Assembly (NCBI GenBank): GCA_021613375.1
Contig: CM038711.1
Coordinates: 19,453,694 to 19,517,693 of the forward strand
Direction: 5' to 3'
Length of the DNA stretch: 64,000 nt
From: Megaleporinus macrocephalus
Lineage: Eukaryota; Chordata; Actinopteri; Characiformes; Anostomidae
Shown here: one piece after another, positions 52,001 through 61,519 of the stretch
Position numbering within the stretch: position 1 is the stretch's first letter
Layout: every line of letters begins with the position of its first letter
Notes under the pieces: generated by a model
Database searches by the model: none
The model's input: the letters and a program-made list of their open reading frames with translations, nothing else
What the model was told of the DNA's origin: nothing
Position numbers and translations under genes: made by a program

Positions 52001-55000
52001 AGAGCCGTTCATTTCTGCTGATTAGAAAACCCTAGTCATTTTGGATGAAATTGCAAACGCTTGCTTTTAGGTGACTGGAAGCAGATTTGATCTGAAGTAC
52101 AAAGGTAAAAAGGGAATGTGGTTTCATAGGGATGGCAGGCACGATCAAAAAGCACCAAAAAGTGTGTTTTTTTTAACATGCTTTTAATTTGTGTAGAGAC
52201 AAATTTGAATATCCATTAAAGCCGGCGCAAATATTTACAACTCACTTATTTCATGCAGATAGAGACGAGGTGCAACATAATAAAAGGCACCTGTGTTCTG
52301 AGCTATAGAAACAAATGAAACGATGAACAGTAGATGCAGCAGTCATGGCTATAACAGTGTCCAAAGCATCTTGGCGAACTAAGAGCGTCAGCATGCTGTC
52401 CTTGTACTACAAGGTGATACAGTAAAAGTGAGTGAAGAGGTTATAGGAATAAGGGCAGGGATGGTGTACTAAGACTGAGTGTGTGTATATATTTAAGACA
52501 GATTTTTCAAAGGAAACCTAAAATGTCAGGACTAACAAAATAATTTTTTTTACATTTTAATTTTAGACTGAAAGGGCAAAATCATTCCTTTTGGATATGA
52601 GTAAAGGTTAGGAATAGGTTTCTAATAAAGTTTACCTTTCTATTATCTGTTCCATCTGTTTTTATATATAGAACTGTGCCAAAGTCAGTATTTAATTTCC
52701 AACAGAAAGCAAAAGCCGCAGCAGCCAATTATGAAATGTGTGTCCACCCTTTGCCGTATTACAGCTTCCGTTCTTTTTGGACATCTTCATGGTAATTTTG
52801 ATTTCATTGTCTGCTTCTTACAATCCAAATAATCAAAAATATATTCAGTGATTTTAAAGTATAGACTCTGTGGTTGTCAGTCTGAGGACCGTGATGTTGA
52901 CAGCAACAGTTTGTGCAGTTGATTTGCAGATTTTATTCTATTTGTTCATTTCCTTTTCTCAGTAGTGGCTTTATACTTCCTGTCTTTTTCCAGTGGAAGG
53001 ATGGACAGAAACACCTATGTTTTTTTTTTGTTTGTATGGGTTTTTTTTTTAGATCTGATGCAATAATGGAACATAATTGTCTCCTGTGTCTCAAAAGCAA
53101 AAGCTTTTAAGTACTGTTCATCTGGCAGTGACAGTTTATTGTTCTATCAGGTCTTTTTCATAGTCTTTTGATTAATTTTAATAACATTTTTTCTTTGTTT
53201 TCGACTGTCTATATCTAAGATCTGCCAAAATATCTCCCTAAAAATGAATAGCTTGTACTTAATGGCCATTTTGACTGGAAATTAAATAAATGAAATGTCT
53301 GACTTCTGCACACTGCTGTAGGCAGTTACATGCATAGTGTTGCTGTCTTTAACAAAACCTCTGGTCATTTTAAGAAAGAAGGAAAGTGATCTTTAATGTA
53401 ATGTGCATTAATGCAAAGCAAAAGCTATTAAAGTGTTTATATACATAAAAAGTGAATTATTAGTTATGGTCTGCTAGTTTTCTGTCTTAGCACAGGAGGC
53501 GTTTTTTGTCTTAACTCCAGCCAGGCTAGACGGTGTGCAGCAAGCCAAGGCCTGAGGCTAAACACAACAGCCTCCCAGTCATCCAGGACACACATTCAGG
53601 GGGTTCTTTTCTATTTTTTCTACCCTCTTGCTTTGTGATTAAACCAGTGTCCATGTGCACAATCTGACTGGTACCTAAGGCCAAAGGGATGTGACTTTGC
53701 CTGCTCATATGATTGGTAGGCCCTTTCTTTCCCTTAGGACAGATTTGTGCTCACAGGGCAGGATCTGTTATGTATTACTTTTGCTGTAACATAGCTTCTT
53801 CTATCGGCTTTCTTTAGCCTCATTCCTTGGCTTCTGCATCACTCAGCAGGACAGTTACGTATTCTTTTCCTTCGGGGGGTTAAAAAAAAGAGTAAAATTT
53901 AAAACACGAGTGGTATTCGTATCCTTTTCAGAGGGTACGGTCTTTATTCCCATCTTAACCACAAGACATAGAAAAAAGTATCACCTTTGAAGTTATCAAA
54001 TTGAACACCAATCATTCTATAACTCCAAACATTAGCTGTGATGGCTTTGATAGGCTGTGGAAAGCTACACTGCTTGATCTGCCTTTGTGATATCAAATTT
54101 AAAAGGCACAGCTTAGACCCATAACAGGACTTTGAAACAAGGCCGCTTTAAATTAGAGCAGACAGCTTAAAGCAAACATAGACAGCTGCTTAATTAAGTA
54201 AATGAAAGGACATATTTAATTTTCACATAATGTGAAAGGGCTTAGAAACAAGCATGGGATGGAAAAAAAAATCCATTAATTCTGCTACTCATGGCTTGTG
54301 TTAAAAAAATCTTATCACTGACAGTGGGAACTGAACTGGTAGTTGTTTTTTTTTTACTGTTAAAATCTAAACTAATTAGACAAACGAAACTGATTATTGT
54401 GGATAACAAATTAAGCTAATATTATTTTCCAAGTCCTAAACAGATACAGACATTTGCATTCCGTACTCATATAAGCCACATGTTATTCCCGTATCATTGC
54501 TTTTTCTTTGGGCGCAAAGTCGTTTTCTCCCCCCAAGATTTATTACAATTGTTTAGCTGCTGGGCATCAGCTAATGTGGTTGCTCGCGCACACACAGACA
54601 CACACATAATATGTTTCATCCTTGAATTAGCTGTTCAGCTCAGACAGGATTTAGAAAAGAGAGACCTCTTTTTAACAGAGGGGTTCCTCTCCATAGATGA
54701 AGTTAGCCTGCGGTCATCGCAACAGAATATATTTAGCACATTATGGATATGAATCCTGGGCCTGTAGCCACACAGCGCCGGGGTCATTGCTCAGAGGCTC
54801 GGGGCTCCACACTTCCACGCAATGCAGTCAGAAAGCAATAACACATCATCTTCCTATTAACTCATTCGTTTCCAGCCCAGACAACATAGGCTTATATGTT
54901 TATGAGCCACATCAAGCTACTATCAACAAGGTGCTTTTAATGGCTAACAGTTCAGAGTCTCTAAATACTGCCACAAATTACACCACATACTAAAGCAAAA

Positions 55001-57899
55001 TGATCAAAATTTCATTTGTTATAAGCAGCTTATTTATAGCTTATAACTACATATTGATTACTGTAGAAAGAAATCAACAAATGCAACATGAAATTTGTTA
55101 CACTTTATTAACCACATAACCTACCCTAGGCCTGCAAATGTTTGCTACCCTTAACATAAAGACATTGAGGCACAGTTTATTTATTGAGCCTGAGTTCAGA
55201 TAAAGACCAGCCTCCCTATTTAGAGATGTCTGGTGTGAATTTTTTACAATGCCTCTATTCCCCAGTGGAAGCTAGACTTCAATTAATGATTCCGTTCTGT
55301 GCTTATTTCTGTGTTTCAAAGGAGCACAGCAAAGCAACCAAATCCATTTGTCGTATGCGGGAACGCTCCCCGGAGACTGGACTGAAACTACTAGAGGAAA
55401 AATTGTGCTTGCTGAGACGGTTACAGTGGCTGTCCTCATTTCCAGTGTGTTTAACTTGGACGTGGCGAGTTAAACACGACTGCTAGAGGGACAGTGATGC
55501 TCGGCACAGCACCACAAGGTCAGAGCCACAGCTCTGTGAACTCTGAGGCTGTGGTTAATCAAAAAGGTGGGGAAAAAATGAGACAAGATAAAAAAGAATA
55601 AAGTACCTTTTCATCCTCATCTTCGTCCTCTGCCACGGACATGCTCTCCTGGAAGAGAAGGAGAGTGACTTAGAGGGGTCTGCAAGGTAGACATATGTAG
55701 GCACCAGATTTATTTATTTATTTATTTCAAACACCTTGTAAAGAAATCCTTCTCTTGTACGTACGCCCCCTATTGGGAGAGGCCTGTTGCCTTAGCAACT
55801 ACATTACAGGAGTAACCCCAAACAAAAAAGAAAGGTGAGCATGTGGAGCCTTCCTCACAAAAGTCAAGAAACAATCTAATTTCTTCACAACATACACACA
55901 AACAACACACACAGAACAGAACGGAGAGGGAAAAAATGAAAAACATTTAATTTGGGTTGCCTGTGCCTGAATCGCTGTACATCAAGTCATCGTTGTTGCT
56001 GGCTGGGGATAAGATGTGACATTGCCGGGGAGCATACTGCCGGGGAAAAGAGGTCAGGGCAAGGTGACAGAGGCGCACCCACACTTTAACATTGCCCAGA
56101 GTGCACTGCTCTGCCCACAGCACTGACATACAGGCCATGAGTTAGAGAGAATGTCGCTCAAAGGATAGGATGCATTCGGGGTAGAGACTGGGGCTTCAAA
56201 CTTCCAAACCAGCAGAAATGGAGGTCATTCCAACTGCGCAAACAATGCTAACATCATATAAAACTTTTACACACGTTATTAAATGTCTGGACCTGACTTG
56301 GTGGCCAAGTATAATTATAAACATACTACATGTTTCAATTTCAGAGATATAAATATTTATGGACACTTTTATTTTTATGTTTACTGGGAAAACACAAAAA
56401 GTATACTACATATCTGGATTAGAATTTTTGAAAAATGAACATATTTCTCATCACCAACATAAAACATACAGTACTGAACTTGTGTTTATTTATGTATTTA
56501 TTTATTTTATGTACAGTTTCACGAAAATGTTTCTGAATTATTGTAAATATAGTAATGTAGTTCAGAAAATGTTTCTGAACTACATTACTATATCTAAAAT
56601 GAACACATTACTGATGAGAAAATATCAGAAAACATCACATACGCTTTATTACATATTAGATACAGTCATATCTAACACTGTGTGTATTAACATACTACCT
56701 CAAATCAGTAAAGATTGGGACAGTATGTAAATGCCAATTAAAAATGCAACATTTCTTACTTTTCCTGCCAATGTATGTATATTAATGCACAGAATTAAGC
56801 TGACCAGACAAAACAAGAAATATATTGAGTTCACAAAGTCTGCAATAAAATAACAGTCAAAGTAAATGTAAGAAACACTGCAATTTATTCTAATTTGTGG
56901 TTGTATATTTTTAATATTAGCCAAGTGTTGCAGATAGAAATAACTAAAATGTTTTGGTTTTTTTTGTGTTTGGGTTTGTTATTATTGTTATTGCGTTATG
57001 TCAATTAAAAAATATTAGCCAAATATATAAATCCACTGAAATTACTAAAAAAACATTATCATCAAATTTATATTATCATCTATGGTCACTCCTAAAAACA
57101 TATTAGATCTACTTTTTACAAAATAAAAAAAAATCCTGAATCAAGTTTTCTAATGTGTAAGTTTAGTCTAGTAAACAAAGCATTTACCACACTGGGTCCA
57201 AATGTCCAGATAACTGGATATTTAATATTATCTCAAAATATGTGTATAGATATACATATTTATTAGTTTATAAGGACATGCATTTAAAATATTTCTGAAA
57301 TATATATAGCATCATTCAGAAACAGTAATTTGGTCACAGAGGCAGTGAACATTTATCTTGCTAGCTGACATATTTTGTTTGGTTTGTGAAGATAACAAAA
57401 AAGCCATTCTATTAAATGATCAACTGATTTAAATAAGCTTCAAACTAAATGCTTTGATGCCCTTTAATAGTAATAACAGCAAATCTTCATTTTTTACCCA
57501 TGATACAGGCCAAGATGGACAAATACCTGTGGATTTTTTTTATATCTAAAGCGAGAAAATAACTTATTTTTCTCATTTCTCTGTACTGGTTCTCTGTACA
57601 GTCATCAGATTTGCTCTCACAGGTTTTGTGTTTTTTAATAATATTTTGACCATTAGCAAGTGGACTGTCTAATTTCCAATCTCATGTATTAGAAATGGAC
57701 CAATCAGCGTTTTTGAGGCCGATTCCGAACGCCGATCACCTTTCAGCGCTATTGGCTGATAGCCGATACCAATTAAGGGCGGGGCCATATGCCACGGCAG
57801 GGCTAAATATTATTAGCACAAGCAAGTCATAAAACGCAGGGCTCCTCTTCCTAGCTAGCTGGAAATACAGAAATTAGGCTCATTTGTTCCATCTCTATC

Positions 57900-57984
<85 letters not shown>

Positions 57985-58362
57985 TGTTTTGTACATGGAC
58001 ATTAGCATATGTGCTTTACACAACTTATAACCTAGGAACTGTAACCAAGTTATTGTAAAACGAATGAAACCGTACAATACTTTGTTACTTACAAAAATTC
58101 TTGCTTTAAGTGCATCACATTTTGTCCCAAACTCGCATTTTAGGATATTTGTCAAATACTGCAGTAACTGGAGTGTGTACTGCTGATCTGGAGGGCTGTG
58201 TAGGCTAACCACTAGTTGAGGATTTGAGGTCACGGCACTCACCAGGTCCTGACTGTGATTGCCCACGCCCAGGCTTTTGTGATAGTAGTTCCAGCCAAAT
58301 AGCAGGAGAAGGAAGAGCGGCAGCATGTACAGCTCAAAGTGCCACACTGTCCCTACAAAGAT
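46019..58362 (-). CDS. mctp2: MCTP2-like protein, C-terminal six coding exons (partial gene)
   Basis: MCTP proteins are ER-anchored membrane proteins with tandem Ca2+/lipid-binding C2 domains and a C-terminal two-pass membrane region (PRT_C-type domain). Six minus-strand exons with GT-AG borders join as 120+42+110+110+98+60 nt, giving 179 residues and a TAG stop. Residues about 4-25 form the first membrane segment (after [10 protein letters not shown]). Residues about 41-57 are acidic. Residues about 92-126 (from FNWSVPFL to the LRYIVLLWG end) form the second. The [10 protein letters not shown] and SDVQKVQY motifs follow in the tail. MCTP2 is preferred over MCTP1 because of MVQEIV, TVQNVL and SDVQK, recalled from human MCTP2, and because of the coding desert downstream. 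The tail ends in QKKKR and is diverged between residues 129 and 137, so a teleost duplicate (2a/2b) is possible. C2-domain exons are outside the window. Confidence 0.88.
46080..48290. other. mctp2 last intron
   Basis: It begins (minus sense) with gtgagg and ends with TTTTTACAG. The right-hand 46090-46250 part is conserved-looking. The frames inside (for example 47350-47544, 46047-46469) are not recognised. Confidence 0.6.
48292..48389 (-). CDS. mctp2: mctp2 exon: cytosolic tail with [10 protein letters not shown]
   Basis: This 98-nt exon runs from a TCTAG acceptor to an AAAAG|gtgagg donor. It completes the G codon of LLWG and encodes [20 protein letters not shown], then [22 protein letters not shown] and PSDVQ are family hallmarks. 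The part before them ([13 protein letters not shown]) departs from the usual INKFTKKLRNPY-type sequence, a sign of divergence in this copy. Confidence 0.92.
49053..49162 (-). CDS. mctp2: mctp2 exon: second C-terminal membrane segment
   Basis: This 110-nt exon follows a TTCATAG acceptor and ends at TGGG|gtaagt. Joined to the previous exon it completes the codon for N in KNTFNW. It encodes [18 protein letters not shown] and a continuing hydrophobic run to [10 protein letters not shown], the highly conserved second transmembrane helix and its membrane-exit motif. Confidence 0.93.
49791..49900 (-). CDS. mctp2: mctp2 exon: loop helix between membrane segments
   Basis: This 110-nt exon begins in phase 0 after TTCTAG and ends two bases into a codon at AA|gtaagt. 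It reads [18 protein letters not shown], then [17 protein letters not shown]. This is the amphipathic segment that precedes the second membrane span in MCTP1/2. The MVQ..V..TVQNVL pattern is closer to MCTP2 than to MCTP1 as I recall them. Confidence 0.92.
49901..55606. other. mctp2 intron (5.7 kb)
   Basis: Mostly AT-rich, with a 25-T run at 50289-50313 and a GA/CT-rich stretch at 50700-51100. A conserved-looking, repeat-poor island lies at 54480-54860 (CAATTGTTTAGC, TTGAATTAGCTG). No extra coding exon was found. Confidence 0.55.
50289..50313. repeat. Poly-T tract
   Basis: Twenty-five consecutive T on the + strand. Confidence 0.95.
55607..55648 (-). CDS. mctp2: mctp2 42-nt acidic mini-exon
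   Basis: A 14-codon exon lies between a CTTCCAG acceptor and an AAG|gtac donor. It encodes [14 protein letters not shown], matching the acidic stretch that follows the first membrane segment in MCTP proteins. Both ends are phase 0, so the reading frame would survive if it were skipped. The donor (gtactt) is weaker than those of the other exons, which is compatible with alternative use, but this is inference. Confidence 0.88.
56547..56593. repeat. Perfect 22-bp inverted repeat with 3-nt loop
   Basis: The arms 56547-56568 and 56572-56593 are exact reverse complements around ATG. A 15-bp direct repeat (GAAAATGTTTCTGAA) occurs at 56523-56537 and across the palindrome centre at 56565-56579. Confidence 0.92.
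57690..57895. mobile_element. Probable hAT-like element fragment
   Basis: The run ACCAATCAGCG, GGCCGATTCCGAACGCCGAT, TTGGCTGATAGCCGATACC resembles the GGCCGATNNCGATCGGC-type sequence seen in fish hAT-like non-autonomous elements. Inverted ends were not resolved; the right side runs into a microsatellite. Confidence 0.4.
57898..57981. repeat. (GT)n(AT)n compound microsatellite
   Basis: GT units are followed by about 30 AT units. It produces a spurious Tyr-Ile open frame fused to the real exon on the minus strand. Confidence 0.95.
58243..58362 (-). CDS. mctp2: mctp2 exon: first C-terminal membrane segment
   Basis: This 120-nt, 40-codon exon is phase 0 at both ends. It follows a pyrimidine-rich CTCTGCTCTCAG acceptor and ends at CTG|gtgagt. 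It encodes [10 protein letters not shown] followed by a leucine-rich hydrophobic run ([12 protein letters not shown]), the first transmembrane helix of the MCTP C-terminal region, then a polar loop (GVGNHSQDL). A longer open frame runs through both splice sites into a microsatellite downstream; that extension is intron and not protein. Confidence 0.92.
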
Positions 58363-58604
58363 CTGAGAGCAGAGCAGAGAGAGGGAGAGAAAGGGCAGAC
58401 AGAGGGTGAGAGTCACAAAATGAGCAGTAGGCAGTGCTGCCCTCATACAACACCAGCCTGCTCTCATACTCCCATACATACTGAACCATTCAGTGCCCAG
58501 TACACCACCTCCTCTATAACACCACACAACTCTGCCCACATAAATAACCCAGACATTGCGTCCATGTACTGGCAGTATTGCTAAAAGTCAGAATGACAAT
58601 GTTT

Positions 58605-59065
58605 TCCAAATGCTCTGTCCGTTAAGTATCCAGACACCCCTTCTAGTTAGTAAACTGAAAATATTTAAGGTCCACACAGTATTGACACTGGCATCTTTCT
58701 AAAAACACTGCCAATAGAATACAACACCTGGGCCAGCCATGCCCAGTGCTAAGTGTTGACTAGAGGGGTAAACAGTGCTGGACTATGGCATGGTGGAACT
58801 GTAGTCTCTGGAATCAAATACCTTCAAATGCAGTGTCTTTTATAGTTTAGAATTAATGATCCAACATCAGTACTTGATATCATTAATGCTCTTGTGGCTA
58901 AACGCAGTAAAATCATCACAGTGATGTTCTAACATCCCCAATAAAGCCTTTCCAAAAAAAGTAGCACCTGTGGCTGCAGCAAAGGAGGACCCAAAACCTT
59001 TACTTTGTATCCTTAAAGGGCAAGTTTCTACAAAATGTTGTCGATATACAGTGTATATCACTGTG
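58605..59065. mobile_element. Tc1-like MITE-type dispersed repeat
   Basis: CTGTCCGTTAAGTATCCAGAC and ACCCCTTCTAGTTAG, then ACTGCCAATAGAATA, and finally TTCCAAAAAAAGTAGCACC and GCAGCAAAGGAGGACC. These ordered blocks match, from memory, a widespread short Tc1-related element of teleosts. The family is not verified. Confidence 0.5.
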
Positions 59066-59754
59066 CCAGATATTTTAATTAATGAACCCATGCTTCCAGA
59101 GTACTGGTAATCTATGCTAAAAGTCTTACCTGACATCTTATCAAAACAAGAACAGGAAGTAGGTTCCTTTTCCTTTTTTTTTTCTTTACATAGTTGCATG
59201 CATTGGCAATTACTAGTGGTTTGCTACCTATCACTAAAATAGAAAATTAATATTGTTGTGTGACACCAGTGATTGTATACTGGTATAACTGATACATCTA
59301 GTATAACTGATATATATCATAGGCCCTCTTGAAAATTCTTGTAAATCTATAGAACCTCTGTTATTTGGTATTTGTGTGGGGTGTGCACTTGTTAGCAGCA
59401 CAGTGGAAATTTTAATATTTTAAAATTCCATTTGCATCAATTAACAACATGCTGATGCCACGTAATTTCACGACAGCAGAGCAGGGCGGCTGATGGAAGT
59501 AGGTTTGACGTACTGCACTGCAAATGCTTTCTGACTGCAGCATAGCCCTAACGTTGGTCTGTTGCGCAGGTGCACTGTCAGGATTTTACACTTTTCTCTG
59601 AAAAGGGTAAAAAAAAACCCTGATACTGGTAGTAGTAAGATAAATCATTTTGAACAGTTTTTAATAATGAGATAAGAAAAAGCCCCCTGCATCTCCCACG
59701 TGTGCATTAATTGGGTGGCTATGCTTAAGCCCATTTAGGGGCAACCCAATGAGC

Positions 59755-59757
<3 letters not shown>

Positions 59758-59823
<66 letters not shown>
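59758..59823. repeat. Long (AT)n microsatellite
   Basis: About 33 AT units without interruption. Confidence 0.95.
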
Positions 59824-59826
<3 letters not shown>

Positions 59827-60012
59827 ATCTGCTGCACCCTCAACTGCATCGCTGTGTCATCCAGATGCACTAGCATTAAGATAAGATGGGACTGTTTTCA
59901 GCTCTCACCCACATTCAGTCAGAGACTGCCTCTACTCTTGCCGTTTCTAAAGCTTTTATCATTCAGACTTAGATTCTCTAAGTTTCTTTTTTTAATGGTG
60001 CTTAAAAATATA

Positions 60013-60215
60013 TAAATGCCATTTGACCAGAGGAGCGATTGAGTCTTGGTTCCTCCCAAGGTTTCTTCCTCCAGTTTTGAGGGAGTTTTATCTTGCCACC
60101 GTCGCCTCTGGCTTGCTCACAGGGGGATGCATGTTGTGGCTTCAAACTCCTGTAAAGCTGCTTTGTGACAACCTCGTTGTAAAGCGCTATACAAACTATA
60201 CAAAACTTGACTTAA
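60013..60215 (-). mobile_element. L2/SINE-type dispersed repeat, copy 2
   Basis: This is the same family as the element at 358-585 but in the opposite orientation. Shared blocks include CCTCCCAAGGTTTCTTCCTCC, CTGTAAAGCTGCTTTG and AAGCGCTATACAAA. It lies in the mctp2 intron, just upstream (in + coordinates) of a Tc1 relic. Confidence 0.7.
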
Positions 60216-60304
60216 GGGATTGACTTTGAATTTTTTTTCATATTTGAGAACGCTTGAGGAGAATGTGAGACCATCTGTCTTAGTTAAAGCTAAAGAAGAA
60301 AAAA

Positions 60305-60420
60305 TTTCAACAAGATAATAGTCCTAAACATACAAAAAAATCAAACTCCAAAGGAAGAAGTGTAAGGTTATGTAATGTTCCAGATCCAAATCCCATTGAA
60401 ATGCTGAAAATGCTTCAATA
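60305..60420 (+). pseudogene. Tc1/mariner transposase relic
   Basis: A plus-strand frame reads FQQDNSPKHTKKS and, after a short gap, PDPNPIEMLKMLQ. These correspond to the second catalytic Asp region (QQDN.PKHT) and the third acidic site (SPDLNPIE) of Tc1 transposases. The spacing is compressed (17 residues between the blocks) and LQWP.QS is degraded, so this is a dead fragment of about 116 bp within the mctp2 intron. Confidence 0.72.
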
Positions 60421-60587
60421 CAATACTATGAAATTCAGTACCACTGTCTTTAATAGTGCATATCTTTAGCACTTTTGGCTCTCAGCCCAAGAATAGGATA
60501 TTAAAACATTTATTAGGATATTAAGTTTGACAGACCATGTTATCAATCACCAACCTCTCGAAACTCTCTGTCCAGTTTAGCATGTCA

Positions 60588-60719
60588 GTCCTTCAGGTGT
60601 TTGGCCCAATTCGTTGCAACTGTTCTAAAACACTGTTTGCACATTACCTTACTTATGTCGTTTGCCTTTCCATCCTTATGTGCTTCAAAATAATGCCAAA
60701 GTATGTCCACACAGCAATC
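60588..60719 (-). pseudogene. Possible BED-type zinc finger remnant (hAT/ZBED-like)
   Basis: The minus-strand frame reads VDILWHYFEAHKDGKAND, then MCKQCFRTVATNWAKHLKD and a TGA where the family would have Cys followed by His. W.YF at the start with C-x2-C and a later H is the pattern of BED fingers found in hAT transposases and ZBED genes. It is short and interrupted, hence a relic if real. Confidence 0.35.
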
Positions 60720-60954
60720 CTGCTGTTTTCTGTATAAAACAAAACTAATTGCAAAGGCTGCAGTGTGAACTCTCTGCAACTGCCATTTTAGCATACCAAA
60801 CTGCACTGCTAGTGAGTTACAGAAGCCTATTTGGGTCAAAAGAAACCACGAGCAAGAAAAGTGCATTTGATATAATTAGTACTGAAACTGCGGGAAATAA
60901 GTATTGTACAATTTCAAAATGTTTAAATTAATGTTTTGGACAACACTAATACAA

Positions 60955-61232
60955 CGGCACTGCTGTTTGACCCATTCGTACAGCACTACACACACCAAAT
61001 AGCCACAGTGTCACTGCAGTGCTGACAATGATTTACTACTAAAATAATACCTGTGGTGTGGTGGTCTAGAACAGGGTAAAAGATGGATAACAAAGTATGC
61101 AGAGAATTAGATGGACTATAGCCTGTAATTGTAGCATGGACAGGTGCTTCTGTATGGTAAGTGAAGCTAATAAAATTGACAGAGTGTAGATACAAGAAGG
61201 TGGTTTTAATGTTATGGCTGATCGGTGTATAT
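60955..61232. mobile_element. Dispersed repeat ending in GTTATGGCTGATCGGTGTAT
   Basis: Blocks CACTGCAGTGCTGA, ACAAAGTATGCAGAGAA, GGTGGTTTTAATGTTATGG and GGCTGATCGGTGTATA are the signature of a very common short repeat in ostariophysan and related fish genomes. I do not assign it to a transposon superfamily. Confidence 0.6.
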
Positions 61233-61267
61233 AGACAGTAGTTTGAGAAAAATGACCAACTGAAAGA

Positions 61268-61515
61268 GGGGCAGTCATGGGCTGGAGGTTAGAGAACCAG
61301 CCTTGTAACCGGAAGGTTGCTGGTTCGATCCCATTAATAGACAGGACAGAACTGAAGTTCCCTTGAGCAAGGCACCTAACCCCTGACTGCTCCCTGGGTG
61401 CTGTGGGCAAGTGTGCTCACTGCTCCCTAGTGTGTCTGTTCACTAATGTGTGTATATGTGGGTGTTTCACTGCACGGATGGGTTAAATGCGGAAATCTTG
61501 AATAAAGTATCTATC
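61268..61515 (+). mobile_element. tRNA-derived SINE
   Basis: An RNA polymerase III A-box-like TGGGCTGGAGG (61278-61288) and a perfect B box GGTTCGATCCC (61322-61332) are spaced as in tRNA. The body has CCTTGAGCAAGGCACCTAAC and GTTTCACTGCACGGATGGG, and the end is a TATC-type tail. This SINE is frequent in characiform and catfish genomes as I recall. Inserted directly after another repeat. Confidence 0.8.
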
Positions 61516-61519
61516 TATC

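Larger units (their letters stand above)
55649..58242. other. mctp2 intron (2.6 kb)
   Basis: Intron between the first membrane-segment exon and the acidic mini-exon. It contains a perfect palindrome at 56547-56593, a hAT-like remnant and a compound microsatellite. Confidence 0.6.

Noticed and set aside
57895..58539. 214-codon minus-strand open frame
   Set aside because: Only the central 40 codons (58243-58362) are a real mctp2 exon. The rest is intron and microsatellite read through splice sites.
61278..61332. tRNA gene suggested by A and B boxes
   Set aside because: The boxes belong to a SINE head; the cloverleaf is not intact and the body and tail are SINE sequence.
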